Below, in pieces: positions 1 through 9,349 of a stretch of 38,314 nucleotides of DNA. How positions within the stretch are numbered: position 1 is the first letter of the stretch; every line of letters begins with the position of its first letter. Both the position numbers and the translations under genes were made by a program. The notes beneath the pieces were generated by a model. The model was not told where the DNA came from. It did not search any database and worked only from the letters and a program-made list of their open reading frames with translations. This DNA is from Adiantum capillus-veneris. Its lineage: Eukaryota; Streptophyta; Polypodiopsida; Polypodiales; Pteridaceae. Where the stretch lies: positions 4,164,501 through 4,202,814 of the forward strand of contig CM043954.1 of assembly GCA_014529385.2 (NCBI GenBank). The letters are read 5' to 3'.

Positions 1-236
1 ATTTGGGCATTGTAAGAGGATGTATTGCATCTATCGCTGAAGAGCATAGTTAATTTTTGCCTCTGTAAATAGTTGTATTGAACGTCTCTTATGTTGTACG
101 TGCTAGAATAATCCTAATTCTCTGACAGGGCTCCATCAACGTTTTGATGGCTCTCGTTGAAGTAACCATCCCACTACTCTCCCAAGCTCAATGGTATTAT
201 TAGTCAATATACATTTGGTATATGTGGATTGGAAGT

Positions 237-237
<1 letters not shown>
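1..237 (-). mobile_element. Non-LTR element fragment, family C, copy 2
   Basis: This stretch aligns, with many substitutions, to 5335-5559; shared blocks include a CTCTGTAAATAGTTGTAT-like stretch and CCCAAGCTCAATGG. Both copies end next to a (GA)n tract with the same GAAGTTAGAGAG junction. The element strand is inferred to be minus, because the full copy at 5172-5559 has its (TC)n tail at its low-coordinate end. Here that end lies outside the window. No coding region, tRNA-type A/B box or LTR was seen. It may be the 3' part of a second LINE family or a SINE. Confidence 0.5.
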
Positions 238-286
<49 letters not shown>

Positions 287-290
287 TAGA
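238..290. repeat. (GA)n tract followed by (GATA)n
   Basis: About 44 bp of perfect GA dinucleotides, then two to three GATA units. On the minus strand this is the 3' tail of the LINE to its right, TATC units then (TC)n, in place of a poly(A) tail. The left border is the end of another non-LTR fragment. Confidence 0.95.
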
Positions 291-309
291 TTTTATTATC
301 GTCCTCGGA

Positions 310-323
310 GGTCAAATATGACC
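310..323 (-). other. Candidate 3'-end stem-loop of the LINE
   Basis: GGTCA-AATA-TGACC forms a perfect 5-bp stem with a 4-base loop, about 20 bases from the (TATC)(TC)n tail. The identical 14-mer is kept in the truncated relative at 4928-4941, although surrounding bases differ. It overlaps the ORF2 stop codon. Some LINE reverse transcriptases recognise a 3' stem-loop of their RNA; that role here is inference. Confidence 0.5.
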
Positions 324-3300
324 TATGGGACCAAAGTTACATGTGATGTAGTATGTGTATGGTTGATGAGTGACTCTCGATGCTCCAAAATTGTAGTCAT
401 GAGAGTCGCAATGGAGAGCCCACACTTTGGTTGGGAGAGGAAAGTGTGTAGGTCTAAGTTATGGCTGAAAATGTGAGAGAAGCAAGTTCGGATGTGATCA
501 AAAGCTGAGCACTCTAGTAGTGTGTGGTACTCAGACTCTCGAACTTGCAGTGAGCATAATGTGCACAATCGATTTGACTCTTCTCCATTGCCCCAACGCC
601 CTATCTCGCATCGAAGGAAATGGGAGCTAAGCCGAATTGCTGCGATAGTGCGTATCGCAAACAAGGGAAGAGGCTCAAGCATGTAAGTTTGAGTACGGTT
701 TCCTCTCTCAGCGAAGAACATGGTTTTGTAGTTGGGGGCAATATAGGTGGTGTAATGTATGAAGCGTGACCCACCGGATTTCTCCCAAGCCGTAATACAT
801 TGGCGTTGTAGAAAAGCTTCATTCACTTGAGAGTCAATTGAAGCATCATGTAGCAAGTGTAATGCATCCCATCTCCCAAACCACTTCTTTATGTCTTGCA
901 TCCATCCCGTGCTCAAGATCTTGCTTTTATGCGTCTTTTGAACTTTTTTGCTTGCTTCCCATGCAATTGTAGGAAGTTGATGTGAGGGGTTTTGACGCAT
1001 CTTTATCATGTACTCCACAATCCTTTCCATGCCCATAACCTCAATTGGAAGAGATCCCGACTCAAGAAGTAGGAGCATATATGGTGTTTGTGTCTTAACT
1101 TGGAGAAAGTTTGTAAGAAAACGCTTTTGAACATTCTCAAACTCTTTCCAAGTAGACTTTGAGATGCTCCCGTCCCACACTTCAACTCCATAAAGAAGAA
1201 CCGGTGTCACCAATGTATCAAAAAGATACTTCTTGAGAACCCAACACTTGATGTTTCCCGCATTACACATGTTCTCAAATGCAGAATATGCTCTCTTTCC
1301 CGCTTCCAAACGACGCATAGCACATTCATGCCACTTGTGATTGGATGGAATCTCAAGACCAAGGTACTTAAAGCTCTCAACAACTTCAAGTGTCTCGTTG
1401 TTGTACACAATGCATGGCTTCTCCTTATGGTTGGTTTTCACAAGCATAACCTTTGTTTTGGATTCATTTACAATCAGCCCACTATACAAGCAAAAGCTCT
1501 CAAGGAAAACCATAAGCTTTTGTGCATCTTCTAAAGTGTGTGCTAGAAGCACTATATCATCCGCATACAACAAAAGCATGATTACCGCATTGCAAATAGT
1601 GACCTCTTCAATGCCTTCTTCTTGCATAAAGTCAAGTACCATTTGTTCCAATTGATCAATGCATAGACCAAAGAGAGTTGGTGACAATGGACATCCTTGT
1701 TTAACCCCAATAGTGCTTACAAAAATTTCTGAAATTTCTCTTCCCATGCGCAATTGACAAATCACCTTCTCATAGATTCGAGAAACCGCAAGCATAAACT
1801 CACTTGGCACTTGGAGTTCTTCCATCCTTCTCCACTAATTGTTACGTGGAATCATATCAAAGGCTTTCTTAAAGTCCACAAACAACAATACAATCGCTTG
1901 CCTTTCAACCGACTTTCCTCCATGAGAACACGAAGAGTGACAAGATGATCAATGGTGCTATGGCATCGACGAAAACCCGCTTGTCCCTTTGCACGCTTGT
2001 CATTCTCTTCAGCCCAATCACTCAATTTCATCTCCATTATGCACCCAAAAAACTTTGCCATAAGAGACCCAATCATTATAGTCCGGTAGTTGCTTACATT
2101 CTTTACATCCCCTCCTTTATGCAAAGGCTTAACCCAATTAGTACTCCAATCATAAGGCATACCATGTTGAAGTGCAAGGTTGAACATATCACACATCCAC
2201 TCATGGGTGAAATCTGCCGTCCATTTGATCATCTCCGGTTTGATACCTTGAAGATCTCCCGCTTTGCGAGTGGCCAACTTTTCAAGCCCACCACATACAT
2301 CCTCAATAGTAAAAAAAGATGGCATACATGGGAGTGAACCATAAAATGGAATTTTTTCAGTATTTTCTTGCTCATATAATTGCCTACAATGTGTGTACAT
2401 ATCCACTAGACTCAAGTTACCAAAATTCTCAACCCGCTTGCCTCTCAAGTTTCTCCAAAATCTTCCACGTGCATGTGCCTTTTCTTGGACTTGAAATTCT
2501 TGTTGCTTTACTTCCCATCTTCTTCTCTTCTTTTGAATCAATGCTTTGTATGTATGCAAATGACTTTGATAGTTGTCTTTGTCCATAGTTGCATCAAGTT
2601 TTATCAAGGACTTTCGAGCATCTTGACATTCTTTATCAAACCACCTTTTGCGTGATCTATCTTTGTTGATACCATGGAGATGCTTTATGGCAAAGCATTC
2701 TTCCGCACAAGAACAAATAGCTTTTTTGAAAGCTTCCCATTTAGTTTCCAATGGTGCATCACATTGAAGCTTTGTCATCCATAATTTTTGCTCAACCATT
2801 TCAATGTACATTGGTGCCCGTTTGAAATCCATACATAGTGATAACTTCTCTTTCCTTTGGCTGAGATTATCATGCTTAGTTGCTTCTCCACACGAAAGGT
2901 CAATACATAAGGTGCGATGGTCGGATTCCGGGGTCCATTGACCAAACATAAAACTCTTTATGCGATACATGATGGCTTTAGAGAGTAGCATATAGTTAAT
3001 CACACTATCCCCATTATGTCTTCTACATGTAAATCCATTGGTTCCACTCCACAAAGATACACCATTGGCAATGAGCATACCCGTGCTATTACACATGTGT
3101 AAAAGTAACTTTCCATAGTGATCCGGCTCTTTCTCATCCATTGAAGTACGATCATACAAGTGAACTTCCTCCAACTCCTTTGAAATGTATGGCATATCAA
3201 ATTGTTGAGTATCATGTTGCAATGTTTTTGTGCGAGCATTCATATCCCCAAATACAATAACATCACCTTCACCTTTGAAATAAGCAATGTCCTCTTCCAA

Positions 3301-3713
3301 ATCAGAAAATGGTTGATCTCTATCCATGCAAGCATAAAGGGAGAATCATGATGAGGAATGTAGCAACTGGCTACAAAAATGGGTGCTCTTTTTGGTGTCA
3401 TAATTTTCAGCCATACATAACGTTTGTACTTGTGATCTTTCACAATTGATACAAAATCTTCCAATCCTTTCTTAACCATACATGCTAACCCTCCTTGTCC
3501 TGTTCGTTGCTTGAGATTCTTTGACCACATCAATGAATGTACATTGTAATCCTCCAAGCCGTTAATCCTTTGTGTATCATGCTCCCAAGTTTCAACAAGA
3601 AGTACAACATCGGCTTTGCTTGTTAGTTCATCAATGCCAACCCCCGCATTCCATGGGTATCCATTACAATTCCAAAAGCATATTTTAAATTGTAACTCGG
3701 TCTCATAGGTCAC
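323..3713 (-). pseudogene. LINE ORF2: endonuclease and reverse transcriptase, inactivated
   Basis: ORF2 nicks the target and copies the RNA onto it. The endonuclease shows FWNCNG near the start, ETWEH, FGDMNART and ESDHRTL (the SDH box). The RT shows NYRTIMI, GQAGFR, FVDFKKAFD (first Asp), GVKQGCPLSP and YADD at 1568-1557. Near the C-terminus lies a CCHC-type knuckle (CX2CX9HX4C), typical of L1 ORF2. About 1130 codons, a normal length. Three lesions are visible: a one-base loss near 3340 in the endonuclease, a one-base loss near 1886 just before FVDFKKAFD, and a TAG at 1837-1835. No RNase H is seen. There is no ATG at the start; the frame opens directly after the ORF1 stop, in the same frame. 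Confidence 0.9.
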
Positions 3714-3719
3714 GCATCC

Positions 3720-4176
3720 CTATTTGCTTGAGAGACTTGTCTCCTCCTTGGGCACATTTTCTTCATGAGAGATCTCCTTGTTTTTATTATTCTTTTCCTC
3801 ATATGCCTTGCGACGCATATTTTGTTGCTTAATAGTGCGATCTTCACATAGAAAACATTTTGTATCCCTCAAATAGATCCAACTATTATCAAGGATAATC
3901 TTTCGCTTGGTCTCATCCGGCATGGTGCATACAATTGGCCGTTCTCCCGAGCGAGGAGCTCCTTGCTTCCCCACTCTATGTGCTCCATAGACCATAACTC
4001 CGGACATGCCAAAGTGGGTTTTGAAGAAATCTTCAATAACAATGGCAAGAGAAGGAGGTGTCTCTAACTTCTCTTCGGGAATTCCACGAATAACAATGTT
4101 CTTGGAACGTCGCTCCCGTTCCTTCAACTCCTCCACATCCACATTCTCAACATTCTTTGTTTGAACCATAGCTTGC

Positions 4177-4178
<2 letters not shown>
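3720..4178 (-). pseudogene. LINE ORF1 fragment, RRM-type (Transposase_22-like)
   Basis: ORF1 proteins of this type bind element RNA as trimers. The visible part has RERRSKNIVIRGIPEE, then GAHRVGKQG, RPIVCTMPDETKRKIIL and a final basic region around NMRRKAYEEKNNKNK. This order (NIVIRGIPE, HRVG, RPI, basic C-terminus) matches the L1 ORF1p RRM plus C-terminal domain. The upstream coiled coil is reduced to about 20 residues, so the N-terminus is missing at the (GA)n junction. The open frame runs on through the (TC)n tract as Ser-Leu repeats, which I treat as artefact. The stop is TAG at 3722-3720. ORF2 follows nine bases later in the same frame. Confidence 0.65.

Positions 4179-4221
<43 letters not shown>
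4179..4221. repeat. (GA)n tract
   Basis: 43 bp of perfect GA. Left of it is the truncated 5' end of the LINE. Right of it is GTACACTCAA, the start of a sequence that recurs next to the (GA)n at 5560-5601. On the element strand it reads as the (TC)n tail of the right-hand sequence, into which the LINE appears to have inserted. Confidence 0.95.
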
Positions 4222-4225
<4 letters not shown>

Positions 4226-4835
4226 CTCAATCCTTCATTAAAATGATATGCTAAAGAGACAAGGACACCTGGCTAGGATTTTCTTAGGTTGCCCTTCTTT
4301 TGACTTTTCTCTATACCTAGAGAATTGGTTTCTCCAGGTACAAAAGTTCTCCAAAGGGCGGGAATTCTCTCACTCTCTCTCCCTTGCACTAATTTTTCTT
4401 GACCTCTCTCTACCCTATCCGGCCCATACTGGCCCTAGCTAGGACATTCTTCTGTACGCTTTGATTATGTTGATGCACCAATGGTGTAACTCCAGTGTGC
4501 TAGTTGCCTTCAATCCCTCTTCCTCCCTCGTGATAGCTTAGTGCCCAGCTGCATCTTTGCGGCGCATGTTGTGTTGCATGTCACGTCATCAGCTTCATCA
4601 CTTGCGTGCCAAACTGCAGATCGAAGGTTAGAGGCACTAGCTCTCGGTGAGCGTTGCTGCTTCACGGACACCCTCTACATGTACAAGCGTCGTTTCTCCA
4701 CGTTGCGGTGATGCAGCTATATCGATGTGTGTTGCGGCCAGCTAGCAGCTTTAGCTTTCGAGAGATAAGGTTGGTCTCGATTTTTATTAACCTTAATCAT
4801 TTGTATAATTTGCATATTGTGCTATTTGAGGCATT

Positions 4836-4837
<2 letters not shown>
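4222..4837. other. Unassigned spacer with a family-D tail
   Basis: The first 40 bases (GTACACTCAA to ATGCTAAAGAGAC) match 5602-5641 at most positions, and both abut (GA)n. On the minus strand this looks like a conserved 3' end preceding a (TC)n tail. The remainder (about 570 bp) shows no convincing reading frame on either strand and no LTR or terminal inverted repeat. Long frames running into the next (GA)n are repeat artefacts. Confidence 0.4.
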
Positions 4838-4885
<48 letters not shown>

Positions 4886-4908
4886 TAGATAGATAGATAG
4901 ATAGATAG
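4838..4908. repeat. (GA)n tract followed by (GATA)n
   Basis: About 49 bp of GA with one AA interruption, then five to six GATA units. It has the same two-part structure as 238-290, and is the 3' tail of the truncated LINE copy to its right. Confidence 0.95.
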
Positions 4909-5121
4909 TTCTATTATCATCCTGGGAGGTCAAATATGACCTATGGGACCAAATGAACATGTCACGTGGTGTGAGTGGAGTTCATAAGTGACTCTCGATG
5001 CTCAAAAATGGCTGAAATGAGCGTCGCAATAGAGAGTCCACATCGTGGTTGGGAGAGGAAGGTATGTAGGGAGAGATCATGGCTGAATATATGGGGAAAA
5101 GAGGACCTAATGTGGTCAAAA

Positions 5122-5124
<3 letters not shown>
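4909..5124 (-). mobile_element. 5'-truncated copy of the LINE 3' end
   Basis: Aligns to 291-506 of the long LINE; shared blocks include AGGTCAAATATGACC, TATGGGACCAAA, GTGACTCTCGATGCTC, GGTTGGGAGAGGAA and GTCAAAAGCTGAG. It comprises the tail, the short 3' UTR and the last 60 or so codons of ORF2. It ends at 5124 directly against another (GA)n tract, so it is a severely 5'-truncated insertion flanked by (GA)n on both sides. Several substitutions and small indels separate it from the long copy, so it is an independent insertion rather than a recent duplication. Confidence 0.85.

Positions 5125-5171
<47 letters not shown>
5125..5171. repeat. (GA)n tract
   Basis: 47 bp of perfect GA between the truncated LINE copy on the left and family C on the right. 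On the minus strand it is the tail of family C. Confidence 0.95.
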
Positions 5172-5175
<4 letters not shown>

Positions 5176-5558
5176 AATGAAATAAAATGTTATATTAGAC
5201 GTCTTCTAAAGGCCAAAATGAGTCGTGAGACCAAATTGATACAATCCTAGTGGATTCAATACAATGTTTTGGTATAAAACAAAATAAATTAAAATGAAAG
5301 CTAAAATGAACATGAGTGTCGAAGGATGTCCTATTTAGGGCGTTGTCCCATCAGTCCTAGCTTGAAGAGCATCGTCAATGTCCATCTCTGTAAATAGTTG
5401 TATCGAATGTCTCTCATGTTGGGCTAGGTAGAATAGTCTTGATTATCTAAAGAAGCTCCGTCAATGTCATGGTGGCTCTTGCAAATGTTAATGTCTAGAT
5501 CTCCCAAGCTCAATGGCTTTGTTTATCAATATACCTTTGATATAAGTGGAGTTGAAGT

Positions 5559-5559
<1 letters not shown>
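5172..5559 (-). mobile_element. Non-LTR element fragment, family C, copy 1
   Basis: A 388-bp block between two (GA)n tracts. Its high-coordinate part (5335-5559) matches 1-237. Next to its tail lies GGCCAAAATGAGTCGTGAGACC, which resembles in position and pattern the GGTCAAATATGACCTATGGGACC of the LINE, so the two families may share a 3' recognition region. The tail side reads GATGAAATGAAATAAAATG before (GA)n. No long frame, no RT motif and no tRNA-type A or B box is visible. Confidence 0.5.

Positions 5560-5601
<42 letters not shown>
5560..5601. repeat. (GA)n tract
   Basis: 42 bp of perfect GA. The left border is GAAGTTA (end of family C) and the right border is GTACACCCAA, the same family-D flank as at 4221. 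Confidence 0.95.
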
Positions 5602-5605
<4 letters not shown>

Positions 5606-6159
5606 CCCAAGTCTTTATACAAAAGACATGCTAAAGAGAGAGACATTTGTAGGGTCCTTCACCGTAGCTGTACAACCCACAAATTCATCAAGAAAAACAC
5701 TAAGTGATTCTTTTAGGGGACATGCACATGGCTCGGCCTATCGAATCTATAAAATTTTAAAAACCAAAAAGAATTCTTCGACTCATGAAAAATTTGAGTC
5801 AAATCTAATTGGGTCTGCCCGTTGTGGGCAAAGCCTTTCCTCCCTTATATGGTCCCTACGGTCGGTAATTCCTTTGTCCCTCCTGGTGTAGGCATTGGCA
5901 CTCTTTGCATCATCTGTTATTACGTGCATCTGCTGCCTTGCAATAAACATTACGAACATTGTTTAATCGTTATCTATGTCTAATGCTATAGGTGTAGCGA
6001 TTTTTGCATTACACATGAAACCCAAAAGTTACTTGAGCGATCTTTTAAAAAAAAAGAAGATGACGGTAGATAGCAAATCTTTGATCATTTCGTATAGTGT
6101 TGACCTTAGAAAAATAGTTTGGCATTGCAGATACATTTTCTAATCTGCGTGCTTGTTCG
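5602..6159. other. Unassigned region beginning with a family-D tail
   Basis: The first 40 bases match 4222-4262. Beyond that I see no element boundary and no convincing gene; the 87-codon plus-strand frame from 5628 has no recognisable feature. The rest is AT-rich and looks like decayed sequence. Confidence 0.3.
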
Positions 6160-6510
6160 ATGGAGGTGGGCGAGGAAGTTGTCCTTGAGCTAACTAAATT
6201 TTTAATGGCAACCCAAGAAATAGAGAAGCCGTGGGAGGAGAGTTCTTATTATTTGTTTGGTCAATCTAAGCCAAAGACCACCTTTTTACATATATGGATT
6301 AATGATCATGTTGGGTGGGATGGGAATCTAGAGCTCCTTCTTTTGAAAGAGAGTTTGCGTCTTGTTGATTACTACATAGTCTATTGGTGTACGGAGTCCT
6401 GTTTGGTATCTGTAGATGTTATCTTAGAAAGAATGGAAGAACTTTCATCTATTATTCCTTCTAGAAAACTACTTTTAGGTGACTCCTATTATTCTCTTTT
6501 GTGGAGATGA
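6160..6510 (+). CDS. Hypothetical 116-codon ORF, unrecognised
   Basis: An ATG-started frame with an acidic start (MEVGEEVVLELTKF), an aromatic-rich middle and a stop at 6508-6510. I recognise no family. It lies 176 bp before the CACTA-like transposase relic on the same strand and may be an upstream part of that transposon or a chance frame. Nothing resembling a start context or promoter could be singled out. Bases 6511-6685, between it and the relic, are AT-rich and show nothing. Confidence 0.2.
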   Translation: MEVGEEVVLELTKFLMATQEIEKPWEESSYYLFGQSKPKTTFLHIWINDHVGWDGNLELLLLKESLRLVDYYIVYWCTESCLVSVDVILERMEELSSIIPSRKLLLGDSYYSLLWR

Positions 6511-6685
6511 GCAATGGAAGTCACAAATTTTATGTAATTTGAAATATTTGATGTAATGTCTCAATGCTTTACTTTGTGTCAACTTATAAAGACTATTGTT
6601 TTTTAATTTGATGAATGTCGGTTTTAAGTGAAGAAATATAAGAAATTTGAAATATACTCTTATGTTCCACTTTTGTGTCAAATAG

Positions 6686-9102
6686 ATGGAGCCTAGAGAC
6701 ACAAGGCTACATAGGTGCCAATGTAATTATAAGTGCAAGCATAGCTCTCTTGGGTATGAGCTTGTTAGTAGGAGGACATATTAGGAGCACCCGCCTCACG
6801 ATCGCAATGGGGATCTTCATCCAAGCATGAGTATTGGAAATTTTGAGCATCCCACCTCCAACTCTCAACCTACTTTTGCGGTTGAGACTGCTCAAACATC
6901 ATCACATCAAGTACCTAGAAAACAAGGTGTTCATGCAAAGCATATTGCTATGGTGGAAGGTTCGTAGCTCCATCAACCTATACATCAGGATGTTGAGGCT
7001 AGATATCGAGAAATAAACTCAATATTTGGCATTCAAAGTATACATGATTCACGGTGTCAAGAAACCATTGTACCTACAAGCACAAACAAACTTCAATCGG
7101 AGTTGAATTGTCAAATTCTTGAATAAAGTACTTTTGAAGCTATCGTAGATCAAAATCACAATCAAGGCTTTGAAGAGAATGCGCCTACTATCTTCCATGG
7201 CTATGAAGCTCCTCCAATTGTTGAAGGTAGTCAAAACCTTGAAGAGCGTGAGAATGCAAGGACTCTTGACAATGAAGATGTTCTAAACAACGAGCAAGAA
7301 CAACAACAAGAGGAATATGTGGCCAATATAGATGATAAGATTTTCCAAAAAATAGTTCAAATGCAAGCCCTATGGGATGAACATCAGGTCTCTATTAATT
7401 TTCAAGATCAGATGCTAAAGCTTTTGTTTGGAAAAAGCACAAAGAATGGTGTAGAGAGTTTAAGTTCTCTCTTGGTAAAGCTTCCAAATAGTTGGGAAGG
7501 CAACCTTGGTGGCATCAATGCTCCATCATGTTGGGCAGAGTTGAACACAATGTACAGAATCCTCGGTATGGTAGACAATGAGAGATATCTCATTTATATG
7601 GGTCTAAAGGGTAATACTCATCATCCTATTTTGTACGACCCAATAAATGAGGATAATTATGTGGGAAATGTTGTGTTGTGCTTATGCCAACAACTTGAAG
7701 GATGAAAGGGTAGGAAATTGAAAAGGGATTGCCCTTGTTGCTGTGAAAGATGCACAAAGTGTGCTTTGCCTTGAAAACAAATGATTTTCTTTTACTATCT
7801 TCCTACTCAAAAGCAGTTAGATCTTATATGTTCTTCTCGTACCGTGTGCCATGACATCTTGTGTATGTGGCATCGCAAGGACAGATGGTTGAATCGATTG
7901 ACCACAGATTTATCTATGGTTATTGATGAATGCTGGGATGGTGCCAAGTGTAAGGATCTCCAAGAATTTTGGAACCCAGCTTCAACCTTTGAGCTTCTTG
8001 TCATTTGTGAAAGATGTAGACACTCTTACAAGGCATGGCCATCAACATATGTTGCTGAGGAGTTATCCTTGAATTGGACCGAGGATCAATAAATGTATGC
8101 TTTTACATGCAAGTCGTGTCATAGATTGATCAAAAGCCCGAAGAGGACCGTCAAGGTATCTCCCTTCTTCCAAAGCAATAGCTTCTTGCTCATTTTTTGA
8201 AATTTTATCTATACTTTTGTATCTTGATTGGATATTTTTCTATTTTGATTATTAGGGAGATCCTCAAAACTTTGCACTATTGCTCCATTGGGACGGTTTT
8301 CAATCATAAAAAATGACACAAAAAAATTGTGGGGTTGTGGAAATTAGAGTTTTGAACACTGGAAAGAACTCTACGTTACAGCCTATACCGATTTTATTTA
8401 TCCCTTTCAGCTGCAAGAAGATTATTGGAGCCTCTAGAGATCTTTTTCATGTGTTTTTGGAGCCACTAGTGAGGGAGTTAGAGAAATTATATGTAGATGG
8501 ATTTCAAGTTAATTTCAACTATCCTTCTCACTTGATTGATGTGGCATTGGTCTCTTCAACAAACATCAGATTGCGTGCAATGGTAATGATGGTCACTGGA
8601 GACCACCTTGCTCAATGCAAGATTGGTCTATTTAAGGATGGTTGACAACACTTTTGTCGTAGGGACAAGGCATCTTCCACTTTGTATTCATCAAGCTCAA
8701 GCTTTCAAGGAAGATATCTCTATGACAAAAATCGCTTCCAATATCGTTATCCACCTTCGAAGAGAAGTATAGTTGAAATGCAGGCTGCCTTGTCTCGATC
8801 CATTAGAGTAACTTCTCAGACTCAACGTGAAGAGATTATATGAGCTTTATGGATTTGACTTGTCATTGGATCTTGTCTATGACACAATGCACATTCTCTC
8901 ATTGAATATTTTTCAAAATTATTTATCATTGCTTGTGAAGAGCTCAACCGATGACATGAAGCGCAGGATTGATGATATATCAGCAAGGGCCCTAAGTTGT
9001 GCTCCATCAACAATACGCCATGGACGTTGGCCTAGAAACCCAAGCAAGTACCATGAAAGCTACAAGGCAGAAGAGAACCAAAAATTTATACAATCACTAT
9101 AA
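6686..9102 (+). pseudogene. CACTA-superfamily transposase (Tnp2/Plavaka-like), decayed
   Basis: A DDE transposase would excise and reinsert its DNA transposon. From the ATG at 6686 one frame can be followed to 8155 through stops at 6782, 6965, 7124, 7703, 7772 and 8090. It shows an N-terminal Cys/His cluster (CQCNYKCKHSSLGYELV..RRTY), CPCCCERC, FYYLPTQKQLDLI and KDRWLNR. After a 100-bp intron it continues as LLHWDGFQS (likely first catalytic Asp), LEPLVRELEKLYVDGF, CKIGLFKDG and QHFCRRD, with stops at 8307 and 8643. A frameshift near 8840 leads into DLVYDTMHILSLNIF (D-x-MH box) and GRWPRNPSKY. The C-terminal part of the family is missing. Seeing the intron indicates an old DNA transposon gene, not a retrocopy. 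Confidence 0.72.
8156..8255 (+). other. Intron of the transposase relic
   Basis: Starts GTATCT after codon AAG and ends ATTAG before GGA GAT. Both borders are phase 0, and removing it joins the RTVK end of exon 1 to GDPQNFALLLHWDGFQ. It is 100 bp long and T-rich, with a pyrimidine stretch before the AG. Confidence 0.6.
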
Positions 9103-9109
9103 CATATAC

Positions 9110-9326
9110 GCGGTATTATTGCTCACATTACCGCAAAAAAACAAACAAACTTGAAATATAAAAATTCCCGTATGCGGAAAATACTGCAGCAAAGTTTGCG
9201 GTATTGGTCTAGCGATAACTGACGCAGTAATGGCTGCGGCAATATTTCCGCGAACATTACCGCGCCTTTCACTGCACAGATACCCACAAACATTACCGCG
9301 ACAGAGTTATCGCGAGCATTACCGCA
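9110..9326. repeat. Cluster of CATTACCGCR motifs
   Basis: Perfect CATTACCGC(A/G) at 9126, 9255, 9291 and 9317, with reverse-strand relatives GCGGTATTA at 9110 and TGCGGTATT at 9197 and several looser ones (GCAGTAATG, CGCGA). It starts right after the last recognisable transposase codon. CACTA transposons carry short subterminal repeats bound by their own proteins, so this could be the subterminal end of that element. I could not find a CACTA/TAGTG terminus. Confidence 0.6.
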
Positions 9327-9349
9327 ACGGGATTTATTATAAAAAAACA

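Larger units (their letters stand above)
238..4178 (-). mobile_element. LINE (L1 clade) with (TC)n tail, 5'-truncated
   Basis: A minus-strand non-LTR retrotransposon lying between two (GA)n tracts. In element order it carries an ORF1 fragment (4178-3720), ORF2 with AP-type endonuclease and reverse transcriptase (3713-323), a 3' UTR of about 30 bases containing AATAAA, then TATC units and (TC)n. The 5' end stops at 4178 directly against (GA)n, inside what should be the ORF1 N-terminal coiled coil, so it is probably 5'-truncated as is usual after target-primed reverse transcription. ORF2 has two frameshifts and one stop, so this copy is dead. No target duplication can be scored because both flanks are microsatellite. 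Confidence 0.88.

Noticed and set aside
4654-5175. Plus-strand frames ending in long Arg-Glu repeats, and the Ser-Leu repeat start of the ORF1 frame on the minus strand
   Set aside because: They are produced by reading through (GA)n microsatellites; the remaining codons match no family and lie in element 3' ends.
5172-5559. Family C as a tRNA-derived SINE
   Set aside because: No credible A and B box pair was seen near its 5' side; left as an unclassified non-LTR fragment.
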